DNA from: Bordetella parapertussis
Lineage (GTDB): Bacteria > Pseudomonadota > Gammaproteobacteria > Burkholderiales > SG8-41
DNA length: 64,000 bases
Assembly: GCA_945901405.1 (NCBI GenBank)
Contig: CAMDLH010000003.1
Span: 1 to 64,000, forward strand
Direction of reading: 5' to 3'
The position numbers and the translations under genes were made by a program. Of this stretch, positions 1 to 8,459 are shown piece after piece; position 1 is the first letter of the stretch, and each line of letters opens with the position of its first letter. Below the pieces are notes generated by a model, which searched no databases, was not told the origin of the DNA, and saw nothing but the letters and a program-made list of their open reading frames with translations.

Positions 1-103
1 GGTATTGTTGCGCGTAAGCCGGCGCGGCCATGAATAACGCTACCGGAGCCGCCACCACCGGAATCAAACAGAACAGGCGTTTGCGAATACCAATGGTCGT
101 CAT
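1..103 (-). CDS. TTT Bug-family periplasmic receptor, N-terminal fragment (cut by window)
   Basis: Only the first 34 codons are in the window, read on the minus strand from ATG at 103-101. They encode a charged n-region (MTTIGIRKR), a hydrophobic core and an AYAQQY cleavage site, which is the usual start of a Bug receptor (mature part beginning near Q-x-Y-P). The ATG lies two bases past the stop codon of the MmgE/PrpD gene, so the two genes are co-transcribed and probably translationally coupled. Assignment rests on the signal peptide and on the abundance of Bug genes nearby; the ligand-binding body is outside the window, so another exported protein cannot be excluded. Confidence 0.6.
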   Translation of the reverse strand, partial: MTTIGIRKRLFCLIPVVAAPVALFMAAPAYAQQY

Positions 104-105
104 CG

Positions 106-1536
106 CTATTGTCCCGCCAGCAGTTGGCCCAACTCACGCGCGGAAAACTTCTCCAGGTCGAGCACGGCATCGCGCACGCGCTCGGCGCGCGGACGCGAGA
201 TCACCAGCTCGGCGTTCTCCATGAACTTCGCCGCGATTTCATCGCCGGTCAGCGCGCGCTCACCCGCGCCGCGGTTGACTTTTTCCATGTGCACCAGCTC
301 GCGCCCGTCGCGCGTGGTGACGACCACGCCGCCGGAGAAATATTTCGGGAACTGCGATTCGGGGTCGGTATCGTGCGAAACGCGTTGCGCCAATTCGAGG
401 ATTGCCGCGTCGCTTAATGCGTCGGTCTCAAGCTCGGCAAAGCCGAACTTGCCGCGCACGAAACACGCCGCCACCACGAATTGCACGCTGAATTTCGCCA
501 TGTAATCGGACACGGGCTTGCGGCGCATGTCGGCCGGCTCGGCGACGTAATGAAACGTATCGGGATGCAGCAGCGCGCGCACCTTGGCGATGTCGGCGGG
601 CTTCAGATTGTGCTTGCGCCGCAGCGCCAGCGCGGAGTCGGCGCAGGCATGCAGCAGATGGCAGATCGGATACGGCTTGATCGCCACCTCGTCGATCAGC
701 CATTGCTCGCCGAGGTTATTGGTCATTGCATCGAGATCGACTTCCGCGAGCTTGCCGCCGGTATGCGAGCGGAACAATCCGTCCGGTCCTTCGTAGATGC
801 GCCGCGTGCCGACAAAGCCGCCGCGCGCAAGCGAGGCCGCGGTGATGCCGCCGACCGCGGCCCAGCCCGGATGCATGCGTTTGTTCCACGCGCCGTCGGC
901 GCGGTGCTCCGACATCGCGGACGTGGTGCTGCCGGCAAGCCCTTGTGCGAGTGCGAGTTTCGCCGGACTCAGGTTAAACAATTTACCAGCCGCCACCGCG
1001 CAACCAAAATGCCCGGCGATGCCGGTGGTGTGATAACCCATCGCGTGCATGAGCCCGTGCGCCGCCAGACCCACGCGCGTGCTGATCTCGACGCCGAGCG
1101 TGTACGCGGTGAGCAAATCCTTGCCCGAGGCGTCGACATGTTCACCCAGGCCGAGCGAACACGGAAAAGCGCTGCCGGTAGGATGCACGATGGCGCCCGG
1201 ATGCGTGTCGTCGTAATCCAGCCCATGCGCAAGGATGCCGTTGAGCAGCACCGCGTCACGCAGCGGCAATTTCACACCCATGCCGATGACGGAATTCTTG
1301 CCGCCCTCGGCGATGCCGAGCAGGCCCGACAGCGCATGTTGCGCAAAATCAAACCGCGTCGCTGCAAGCCCGGTGCCGACGACATCGAGAATGTGATACT
1401 TCGCGTTTTCGCGCACCGCTTTCGGAATCGCTTTGTAATTCAGATTCGCCGCGAACTCGGCGATCTGTTGCGAAATACTGGCGCTGATTTTGACTTCGGT
1501 TTCGGGGTTACTGACAGGCAGGGCTTGCACATTCAT
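106..1536 (-). CDS. MmgE/PrpD family protein (2-methylcitrate dehydratase-like)
   Basis: A 476-residue cytosolic protein of the MmgE/PrpD fold, normal in length. It carries the family motif HGLDYDDTHPGAIVHPTG at about residues 104-121 and a helical N-terminus. Characterised relatives dehydrate hydroxy-tricarboxylates (PrpD) or decarboxylate cis-aconitate; the substrate here is unknown. The start at 1536 is supported by a GGAG eight bases upstream. A Bug receptor gene follows two bases after its stop. It is divergent from another Bug gene (1634), and a PrpB-like lyase lies at 5828, so a methylcitrate-like dehydration then C-C cleavage sequence is possible, but this is inference. Confidence 0.9.
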   Translation of the reverse strand: MNVQALPVSNPETEVKISASISQQIAEFAANLNYKAIPKAVRENAKYHILDVVGTGLAATRFDFAQHALSGLLGIAEGGKNSVIGMGVKLPLRDAVLLNGILAHGLDYDDTHPGAIVHPTGSAFPCSLGLGEHVDASGKDLLTAYTLGVEISTRVGLAAHGLMHAMGYHTTGIAGHFGCAVAAGKLFNLSPAKLALAQGLAGSTTSAMSEHRADGAWNKRMHPGWAAVGGITAASLARGGFVGTRRIYEGPDGLFRSHTGGKLAEVDLDAMTNNLGEQWLIDEVAIKPYPICHLLHACADSALALRRKHNLKPADIAKVRALLHPDTFHYVAEPADMRRKPVSDYMAKFSVQFVVAACFVRGKFGFAELETDALSDAAILELAQRVSHDTDPESQFPKYFSGGVVVTTRDGRELVHMEKVNRGAGERALTGDEIAAKFMENAELVISRPRAERVRDAVLDLEKFSARELGQLLAGQ

Positions 1537-1633
1537 GGGCGTTGCTCCGGGTACGTTTAGAATTCACACAGAAGCCGACAACTTTACCTTGGTACCGCGC
1601 GCGGTGGCAACCATCAACGTCTGGAAATCCCCA

Positions 1634-2620
1634 ATGCTCAGAGTTCACATAAGGTATTGTTTATTAATGATTTTTTGTATGGCTGTTCAATGGGCGGCGC
1701 CGGCGCATGCGCAGTGGAAGCCGGACAAAAATGTAGAGTTCGTGATTGGCACGGGTGCTGGCGGCGCGCTCGATCACACGGCGCGCGTGGTGCAACGCAT
1801 CTGGCGCGATGGCAGTCTCGTCAGTGCAAACGTGCAAGTGCTCAACAAGCCCGGCGCGGGGCAGGCGCTCGCACTCACGTATCTCAATCAGTTCGCGGGC
1901 AACGGGCATTATTTATCGGTGGTATCGGGAATTATTTTTTCCAATCACCTTACCGGCAAGACCACGCACGCCTACACCGACTTCACGCCTGTTGCGATGT
2001 TGTTCAACGAAGCCACAGTGTTCGCGATTAATTCGGAAGCATCGATGCGCTCCGCCCGCGATCTGCTCGAGCGTCTGCGCAAGGAGCCGTACGCGCCGAG
2101 CTTCGCCGTCGGCAGCACGTTGGGCAGCGTGACGCATATCGGCGCGGCGCTGGTGGTGAAGGCTGCCGGAGGTGACGTGCGCAAGATGAAATCGGTGGTG
2201 CTCGCTTCCTCCGGTGACTCGGTGACGCAGGTGCTGGGCGGGCACATCGACGTGGTTACGTCGGCGGCGACGCTGGTGTTGCCGCACGCGCAGGCGGGCA
2301 AGCTGCGCGTGATCGCCGTCGCCTCGCCGCAGCGCATGCGCGGCGCGCTCGCCGACGTGCCCACATGGAAGGAGCAAGGGGTGGATGCCGTGGTGTCCAA
2401 CTGGCGCGGCATCATCGGCCCGCGCGGCATTAGCGCGGCGCAGGTGGCGTACTGGGAGCAGGTTTTCGCGCGCACCGTGAAGACCAGCGAGTGGCAAACC
2501 GAAGCCGCGCGCAGTCTGTGGGACGAGAGCTACCTTGCCAGCCGCGACATGCGAAATTTCATGGACGGCGACAATGCCGCGACGAAAGCGATACTGACTG
2601 AATTGGGTTTGGCGAAATAA
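1634..2620 (+). CDS. TTT Bug-family substrate-binding protein
   Basis: A 328-residue exported protein with a signal peptide ending at AHAQ (about residue 27) and a mature domain of two lobes. It shows the Bug features of this window: an N-lobe GTGAGGALDHTARV stretch in place of the usual PFxxGGxxDxxAR, a VLNKPGAGQ loop and a C-terminal ILTELGLAK. Bug receptors bind small organic anions in the periplasm for TctAB permeases. ATG 1634 is preferred because the alternative ATG at 1667 would remove the positively charged n-region; Shine-Dalgarno support is weak for both. With ATG 1634, an AT-rich repeat copy (1650-1676) lies within the signal-peptide coding part. It is somewhat divergent from the other Bugs here. 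Confidence 0.82.
   Translation: MLRVHIRYCLLMIFCMAVQWAAPAHAQWKPDKNVEFVIGTGAGGALDHTARVVQRIWRDGSLVSANVQVLNKPGAGQALALTYLNQFAGNGHYLSVVSGIIFSNHLTGKTTHAYTDFTPVAMLFNEATVFAINSEASMRSARDLLERLRKEPYAPSFAVGSTLGSVTHIGAALVVKAAGGDVRKMKSVVLASSGDSVTQVLGGHIDVVTSAATLVLPHAQAGKLRVIAVASPQRMRGALADVPTWKEQGVDAVVSNWRGIIGPRGISAAQVAYWEQVFARTVKTSEWQTEAARSLWDESYLASRDMRNFMDGDNAATKAILTELGLAK
1650..1676 (+). repeat. AT-rich dispersed motif, copy a
   Basis: This copy reads TAAGGTATTGTTTATTA and then a T run. It overlaps the 5' end of the Bug gene, either in its signal-peptide codons or directly before the alternative ATG at 1667. It is one of eight similar copies in the window. Confidence 0.5.
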
Positions 2621-2802
2621 CGTGATGCACGGAGGTTGTGCGTTCTTCCGTCGCCATGTCGCGCCACGTTGCGTCATTGACAAAGCAAGGTGCTTACTGT
2701 GTAATTTGCATGGACCGCGTGCATATTCGATCAAATAACAATTGCACCGTCCGCCCACGGGTTCGTGGTTCCGCCATACGTCTGTCGAGGAGCATCCTGC
2801 AT

Positions 2803-3783
2803 ATGCCACATCCAATTCGCCTGACCCTACGCTCGATTATCATCCCGGTTTTGGCATTGTCGGCGGTGTGCGCACCGGCCCTTGCGCAAGAGAAATTTCC
2901 ATCGCGGCCGATCGAGGTCATCGTGCCCACGCCGCCGGGTGGCGGCACCGATATCGCGGTGCGTATGCTGGCGGAGCTGGTCGAGCCGGCCTTGGGCCAG
3001 AAGGTGGTGGTGGTCAACAAACCGGGCGGCGGCGGTTTGATCGGCATGGCGCAGGTGGTGCGCGCCAAACCGGACGGTCACACGCTGGGCGGTTTGTGGA
3101 ATGCGCCGCTCACCATGACGCCGCATATGCAGCCCGCGCCATACAAGCCTTCCGACTACGTGGCGATCAGTCTCGCCGACTCCGCGCCCACGGTGTTTTG
3201 CGTGAAGAAGGAATTCCCCGCCAACGACGGCAAGGCGTTCATCGATTACCTGAAAAAGAATCCCAATAAATACACCTACGGCAACGATGGCGTCGGCGGC
3301 ACGATTCACCTGTCGGCCGAACGCATATTCTCCAAGCTAGGTGTCAACACGCGCCCGGTGCCGTTTGGCGGCGCGGGCGAGACGCTGAAGAATTACCTTG
3401 GCGGGCACGTCGACATTTACGGCGGATCGATCACGCCGATCCTGCCGTACGTCAAGGACGGCTCGAGCAAATGCCTGATGGTGACCTCAAGCGAAAAACT
3501 TGGCTCGATGCCGCAGGCGGCGAGCTTGACCGAGCTTGGTGTGCCGACGACGGGCACATTGCTGTGGCACGGCATCGTCGGCCCCAGAGGCATAGCGGGC
3601 GATCGACTGGCCATCCTCGAAAAAGCATTCGGCGAGGCGGCACGCTCGGATAAATTTCGCCAGTACATGGAGCCGCGCGGCATCAAGGTCGAGGCGGCAA
3701 GCGGCGCCGAGTTTCGTAAACTGATCGACAGCGAATATGCCGCGATGGGCGAATTGATGAAAGCCCTCGGACTCTCCAAGTAA
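2803..3783 (+). CDS. TTT Bug-family substrate-binding protein
   Basis: A 326-residue periplasmic receptor with signal peptide MPHPIRLTLRS...APALAQ and the typical mature start EKFPSRPIEVIVPTPPGG. The family features GGGTDIAVRMLAE and VVVVNKPGGGG follow, and the C-terminus is MKALGLSK. ATG 2803 is chosen because a GAGGAG lies about ten bases upstream and the signal peptide begins there; the frame is open further upstream but without a good ribosome site. It precedes tctB and tctA by about 50 bases and is the best candidate for their dedicated receptor. The ligand is unknown. Confidence 0.9.
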   Translation: MPHPIRLTLRSIIIPVLALSAVCAPALAQEKFPSRPIEVIVPTPPGGGTDIAVRMLAELVEPALGQKVVVVNKPGGGGLIGMAQVVRAKPDGHTLGGLWNAPLTMTPHMQPAPYKPSDYVAISLADSAPTVFCVKKEFPANDGKAFIDYLKKNPNKYTYGNDGVGGTIHLSAERIFSKLGVNTRPVPFGGAGETLKNYLGGHVDIYGGSITPILPYVKDGSSKCLMVTSSEKLGSMPQAASLTELGVPTTGTLLWHGIVGPRGIAGDRLAILEKAFGEAARSDKFRQYMEPRGIKVEAASGAEFRKLIDSEYAAMGELMKALGLSK

Positions 3784-3834
3784 CCGCGCCTGAAACGTAT
3801 TCAGGTAGCCGGGTAGCCGGGACGCAATGACACA

Positions 3835-4299
3835 ATGGCATTGACGCTGCCGCGCGGAGAGGCCGCTGCCGGCGCGGTGTTCGTTGCACTCGCTTCCTTC
3901 GTGTTATGGGAAGCGAACCGCATGCCGGCAGGCGCGCCCGGCCAGCCCGGGCCGGGGTTCTTTCCAGCGATACTTGCAGTCGCCTTGCTCCTCTGTGGCG
4001 TGGGTTTGTTGTTGCGTAGTTGGCGGGCCACACGTGCCGCAGCGCCCGCCGAGGCGATTTCGTTTCGTTACCCGAAAGTCTGGATCACGCTTGTGGCATT
4101 GGCGGTGATGACCTTTGCGCTGGAGCCGCTGGGTTTTGTAGTATCCGCGACGTTATTTCTATTTGTATTGCTGCGTTGGTGCGGCGAGGTGCGCTGGGTA
4201 ACGGCCGGCGTGGGCGCGATCCTGATCGCGGGCGCCTCGTGGTATTTCTTTGTTGCGGCGCTCGGCGTGTCACTGCCGCACGGCGTGCTGCGGCTGTAA
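3835..4299 (+). CDS. TTT small permease subunit (TctB family)
   Basis: A 154-residue membrane protein, the usual TctB length. It has four predicted hydrophobic segments (about residues 9-25, 40-62, 82-105 and 118-150) and the family feature PGQPGPGFFP at about residues 37-46. TctB is the small membrane subunit of the tripartite tricarboxylate transporter and pairs with TctA and a Bug receptor for proton- or sodium-driven uptake. Its stop codon is directly followed by the GTG start of tctA, which indicates translational coupling. No clear Shine-Dalgarno precedes ATG 3835. Confidence 0.9.
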   Translation: MALTLPRGEAAAGAVFVALASFVLWEANRMPAGAPGQPGPGFFPAILAVALLLCGVGLLLRSWRATRAAAPAEAISFRYPKVWITLVALAVMTFALEPLGFVVSATLFLFVLLRWCGEVRWVTAGVGAILIAGASWYFFVAALGVSLPHGVLRL

Positions 4300-5805
4300 G
4301 TGGATACCTTCGACTACCTGATGAAGGGCTTCGCGGTCGCGATTCGCCCGGACAATCTGCTGTATTGTTTTGTCGGCTGCCTGTGGGGCACCATCGTCGG
4401 CATCCTGCCGGGACTCGGCCCGATGGCGGGCCTCACGCTGCTGCTCCCGCTGACCTTCAAGCTTGAGCCCGCTTCCGCGGTGATCATGTTGTCGGGGATT
4501 TTTTACGGCGCGATGTATGGCGGCTCTACGACGTCGATACTGCTGCGCATCCCCGGCGAAGCGGCGTCGATCATGACCTGCATTGACGGCAATGCGATGG
4601 CAAGGCAGGGGCGCGCAGGGCCGGCGCTGGTGGTGGCGGGCGTGGGCAGTTTTGTCGGCGGCACGGTGAGCGTTATCGGCCTTACGCTGTTTGCGCCGCC
4701 GCTGGCGCAACTAATGCTCAAGGTCGGCCCTGCCTCGGAGTTCGCGCTGATGGCGCTGGCGCTGGTGGTTATGGGTTTTATTTCCAGCGGGCCGCCGGTG
4801 AAAACGCTGACAATGATCGTGCTCGGCCTCATCATCGCCACCATCGGTCTTGATCCGTTGTCGGGCTTTCCGCGCTTCACGTTCGGCCGCATCGAATTGA
4901 GCGACGGCTTGAGTTTCGTCGCCATGGCGCTGGGGTTGTTCGGCGTGAGTGAAATACTGCTTAATCTCGAAAACTTGCTCAATGTAAAGCCGATACATCC
5001 CACCTTCGCCAGCCTGATTCCACGCGTCGCCGATTTGCGCGCCAGCGCGCCGGCAATCGCGCGCGGCACCGTGATCGGATTCGTATTCGGCTTCGTGCCG
5101 GGCATTTCGCACGTGGTTTCGACGTTCGCCTCGTATGCGCTCGAACGCAAGCTATCGAGTCACCCGGAAACATTCGGCCATGGCGCCATCGCCGGTGTCG
5201 CCGGTCCCGAGACCGCCAATAACGCGACCACCGGCAGCGCCATGATTCCGCTGTTGGTACTGGGCATACCGGCGATTCCCGCCACGGCAATATTGTTGTC
5301 CGCGCTGATGATCCATGGCGTGAATCCGGGGCCGCAGTTGGTGAACGAGCATCCGCAAGTGTTCTGGGGGCTGATCGCCAGCATGTATATCGGCAACGTG
5401 ATGTTGCTCGCGTTGAATCTGCCGCTGGTGGGGCTGTTCGTGAACCTGCTGCGTATTCCGTACGCGTGGCTGGCGCCCAGCGTGTTGCTGATTTGCGTGG
5501 TCGGCATCTACAGCGTCAACGCCAACTCGACTGAAATCGGCGTCATGGCGGTGTTCGGTCTGATCGGTTACGTGTTGCGCAAACTGGAATTCGACTGCGC
5601 GCCGCTGCTGCTAGCCGTGGTCGTCGGAGATCGCATGGAAGTTTCGCTGCGACGCGCGCTCATCATCAGCGATGGCAGTTGGACGGCCTTGCTGCAAGGC
5701 GCGTTCTCGAAGGTATTCCTCGGTGCGATCCTATTGCTGATCGTGCTGCAGGGCATCGCCTGGTGGCTGGGGCTGCGGCGCAAGGATTTGAATCAAAAAG
5801 AGTAA
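4300..5805 (+). CDS. TTT large permease subunit (TctA family)
   Basis: A 501-residue multi-pass membrane protein of standard TctA length. It contains the conserved GILPGLGPMAGL segment at about residues 34-45 and the second half-repeat VPGISHVVSTFASYALERK. TctA is the translocating subunit of the TTT system. Translation starts with GTG at 4300, immediately after the tctB stop. The only TctAB pair in the window is here, although seven Bug receptor genes are present. A PrpB-like lyase gene follows by 22 bases, which suggests that the imported anion is metabolised by the next genes. Confidence 0.95.
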   Translation: MDTFDYLMKGFAVAIRPDNLLYCFVGCLWGTIVGILPGLGPMAGLTLLLPLTFKLEPASAVIMLSGIFYGAMYGGSTTSILLRIPGEAASIMTCIDGNAMARQGRAGPALVVAGVGSFVGGTVSVIGLTLFAPPLAQLMLKVGPASEFALMALALVVMGFISSGPPVKTLTMIVLGLIIATIGLDPLSGFPRFTFGRIELSDGLSFVAMALGLFGVSEILLNLENLLNVKPIHPTFASLIPRVADLRASAPAIARGTVIGFVFGFVPGISHVVSTFASYALERKLSSHPETFGHGAIAGVAGPETANNATTGSAMIPLLVLGIPAIPATAILLSALMIHGVNPGPQLVNEHPQVFWGLIASMYIGNVMLLALNLPLVGLFVNLLRIPYAWLAPSVLLICVVGIYSVNANSTEIGVMAVFGLIGYVLRKLEFDCAPLLLAVVVGDRMEVSLRRALIISDGSWTALLQGAFSKVFLGAILLLIVLQGIAWWLGLRRKDLNQKE

Positions 5806-5827
5806 ACATCATAGGAGAGAATCGACC

Positions 5828-6718
5828 ATGAAATTCACCCGTGAACGTGGCAAATCCGGCCCCCGCCGCATGCGCGAACTGCTCGCGCAACCGGGCATCA
5901 TTCTTGGCGGCGGCGCGCACGATGCGCTGTCCGCGCGTATCGTCGAGCAATGCGACTACCCGCTGTGCGTGGTCACTGGCGCCGGCACCAGCATGTGCCA
6001 CGGCTACCCGGACATCGGCTTTGTCGCCGGCGAGGAGATGGTGTCGAACGCGCGGTATATCGCCGAGGCGGTGGAGATACCGGTGATCGTGGATGCCGAC
6101 ACCGGCTACGGCAACGCGATCAACGTCATGCGCACCGTGCGCGCATTCGAGCAGGCGGGCGTGGCGGGCATACACATCGAGGATCAGGACTGGCCGAAAA
6201 AGTGCGGCCACCTGTCGGGCAAGAAACTCATCCCCACGCAGGAGATGGTGGGCAAGATCAAGGCCGCGCTCGATGCGCGCCGCGATCCGGATTTCCTCAT
6301 CATTGCGCGCTGCGACGCGGTGCTGGTCGAAGGCATCGAAGCGGCGCTGGCGCGCGGCGAATCGTATAAAGAGGCCGGCGCCGACATGCTGTTCATCGAG
6401 ATGCGCGAGTCTATGGACGAGATGCGCGCCATCGCCGAGCGGTTTCGCGGACGTATTCCGCTGCATTACAACCATTCGCCCAGCGGCATGGTGCCGCGCC
6501 TGCATGTTTCGGAAATAGAGGCGCTGGGATTCAGCACCTGCTGCTTTTATGCGCAACCGGTGATGGCCGCGGTGAAAGCCATGCGCGACGTGTTAATGGA
6601 GATCAAGCGCAGCGGCAATTCGCTCACGGTGTGGGACCGCATGATTCCGTTCGACGAATTCTGGGAAGTCGGCGGGCTGTCGAAAGTCAAGGCGCTGGAG
6701 AAGAAGTATGGCGTTTGA
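5828..6718 (+). CDS. Isocitrate lyase/PEP mutase family protein (PrpB-like)
   Basis: A 296-residue cytosolic TIM-barrel enzyme close in length to 2-methylisocitrate lyase. It shows the metal-binding strand VDADTGYGN at about residues 88-96 and the active-site loop KKCGH at 124-128, whose Cys is the catalytic residue in C-C lyases of this superfamily. The usual reaction splits a hydroxy- or methyl-isocitrate into pyruvate or glyoxylate and succinate; oxaloacetate-type substrates also occur. A GGAGAG lies upstream of ATG 5828. Its end overlaps the start of hyuB by 11 bases, so it is in one operon with tctBA and hyuBA. Confidence 0.92.
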   Translation: MKFTRERGKSGPRRMRELLAQPGIILGGGAHDALSARIVEQCDYPLCVVTGAGTSMCHGYPDIGFVAGEEMVSNARYIAEAVEIPVIVDADTGYGNAINVMRTVRAFEQAGVAGIHIEDQDWPKKCGHLSGKKLIPTQEMVGKIKAALDARRDPDFLIIARCDAVLVEGIEAALARGESYKEAGADMLFIEMRESMDEMRAIAERFRGRIPLHYNHSPSGMVPRLHVSEIEALGFSTCCFYAQPVMAAVKAMRDVLMEIKRSGNSLTVWDRMIPFDEFWEVGGLSKVKALEKKYGV

Positions 6719-8459
6719 TCCGGTACGGCTGGAACTGGTCAAGAACGCGATCGGTTCCGTGGTCGATGAGATGGTGCTCACCGTCGTGCGCATCGCCTAC
6801 TCGTCGATCATGAAGGACACCATGGATTTGTCGAGCGCGTTCTGCGATGCGCGCGGGCGCATGATCGCGCAGGGCTTGTCGCTGCCGCTGCATCTGGGCT
6901 CGATACCCGATGCGATGGACGCGGTGCGTGCTGAGTACGGCGACACACTGGCGGAAGGCGATATCGTGGTATTCAACGATCCGTATCAGGGCGGCATGCA
7001 CCTGCCTGACATCTTCATGGTGAAGCCGGTGTTTGTTGGTGAGCGGCGCATCGGCTACGCGGTGGTGGTGGCGCATCACAACGACATGGGCGGTCGCGTG
7101 CCCGGTTCGAGCGCGGCCGACTCGACCGAAATATTCCAGGAGGGGTTGCAAATCCCCGTGCTCAAACTCTATGACCGCGGTGTGCCCAACGAAACGCTGA
7201 TCAGCATGATCCGCCGCAATGTGCGCATCCCCGATGTCATCATGGGCGATATCGACGCGCAAATCGCCGCCTGCCGCATCGCCGATCGCGGCATGAACGA
7301 GCTGGCGGCCCGTTTTGGCGTTGATCAACTTGAACAATACTTTGATGAGTTGCTGGATTATTCGGAGCGCGAGGCACGCCGCACCATCCGCGCCATCCCC
7401 GACGGGGAATACCGCTTTTGCGACTATCTTGACGACGATGGTGTTGATTTCGGCCGGCCAGTGAAGGTGTGCGCCCATGTGCTGGTGCGTGGCGAGGACC
7501 TGACGATGGATTTGAGTGAAACGAGTCCGCAGGTGCGGGGTGCGATCAATTCGACGCTGTCGTTCGCCAAGTCGGCGGTGTATTTCGCTATACGCGCCAT
7601 CATGGATTCCGATGCGCCGAACAATGCAGGCTTCATGCGCCCGATCCGCGTCATCGCGCCCGAGGGATCGCTGCTCAATCCGCGCCGGCCGGGTGCTGTC
7701 GCCGCGCGCGGAGTTTCGGGCTTTCGTCTGATCGACGCGATCTTCGGCGCGCTGGCGCAAGCGGTGATCGAGCGTCCACGCGCCGCCGGCGAAGGAGGGA
7801 CCACCAGTTACTCGATAGGCGGTTACGACGACGATGGACGTTTTATTTTGTTTCGCGAGGCGATCATGGGCGCGTGGGGCGGCGGCCTCGAGCGCGAAGG
7901 TATCGATGGCGTCGCGAACCCTGCGGCCAATATCAGCAACGCGCCGGTGGAAATGGTCGAGAACCAGGCGCCGATACGCGTCGAGCGTTACGAACTGGAT
8001 GCCGACAGCGGCGGCGCGGGGCGTTGGCGTGGCGGGATGGCGGTCACGCGCCAACTGCGTTTTCTGGGCGCGCGCGCCACGCTGCAGTTGCGATCCGACC
8101 GGCGCAATTTCCCGCCGTACGGTCTTGCCGGCGGCAAGCCAGGGCGCGGCTCGATGAATTTGCTCGACGAAGGCGATGGCCAATGGAGCGAGTTGCCGAC
8201 CAAGTTCACGCGCGCCATCAGCAAGGGCCATGCGTTTTGCCACACCTCGGCGGGTGGCGGCGGATACGGCGAACCCTACTTGCGTGATGCCGAAAAGGTG
8301 CTCGCCGACGTGCGCAACGGCAAGGTTAGCATCGCCGCAGCCGAACGCGACTACGGGGTGGTAGTTCAGCCGCGGCCATGGCGTATCGATGCCGAGGCCA
8401 CCGCGCGCCTACGCAGTGGCAGTGCGCCGCGCGCGAACGCGGGAGCAGTAGCAAAATGA
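6708..8459 (+). CDS. Hydantoinase B/oxoprolinase family protein (HyuB-like), locus 1
   Basis: A 583-residue cytosolic subunit of the HyuB/acetone carboxylase alpha-like family. Conserved blocks include NDPYQGGMHLPD at 90-101, AHHNDMGGRVPGS at 122-134 and, near the C-terminus, SAGGGGYGEP. HyuB acts with the ATP-binding HyuA subunit to hydrolyse or carboxylate cyclic imides, 5-oxoproline or ketones; the substrate cannot be told from sequence. The start codon lies within the end of the upstream lyase gene and its stop overlaps the hyuA start as ATGA, so expression is tightly coupled. Confidence 0.93.
   Translation: MAFDPVRLELVKNAIGSVVDEMVLTVVRIAYSSIMKDTMDLSSAFCDARGRMIAQGLSLPLHLGSIPDAMDAVRAEYGDTLAEGDIVVFNDPYQGGMHLPDIFMVKPVFVGERRIGYAVVVAHHNDMGGRVPGSSAADSTEIFQEGLQIPVLKLYDRGVPNETLISMIRRNVRIPDVIMGDIDAQIAACRIADRGMNELAARFGVDQLEQYFDELLDYSEREARRTIRAIPDGEYRFCDYLDDDGVDFGRPVKVCAHVLVRGEDLTMDLSETSPQVRGAINSTLSFAKSAVYFAIRAIMDSDAPNNAGFMRPIRVIAPEGSLLNPRRPGAVAARGVSGFRLIDAIFGALAQAVIERPRAAGEGGTTSYSIGGYDDDGRFILFREAIMGAWGGGLEREGIDGVANPAANISNAPVEMVENQAPIRVERYELDADSGGAGRWRGGMAVTRQLRFLGARATLQLRSDRRNFPPYGLAGGKPGRGSMNLLDEGDGQWSELPTKFTRAISKGHAFCHTSAGGGGYGEPYLRDAEKVLADVRNGKVSIAAAERDYGVVVQPRPWRIDAEATARLRSGSAPRANAGAVAK

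Noticed and set aside
1490-1633. N-terminal extension of the first Bug protein
   Set aside because: The extension overlaps the divergent MmgE/PrpD gene and would bury the signal peptide about 50 residues from the N-terminus.
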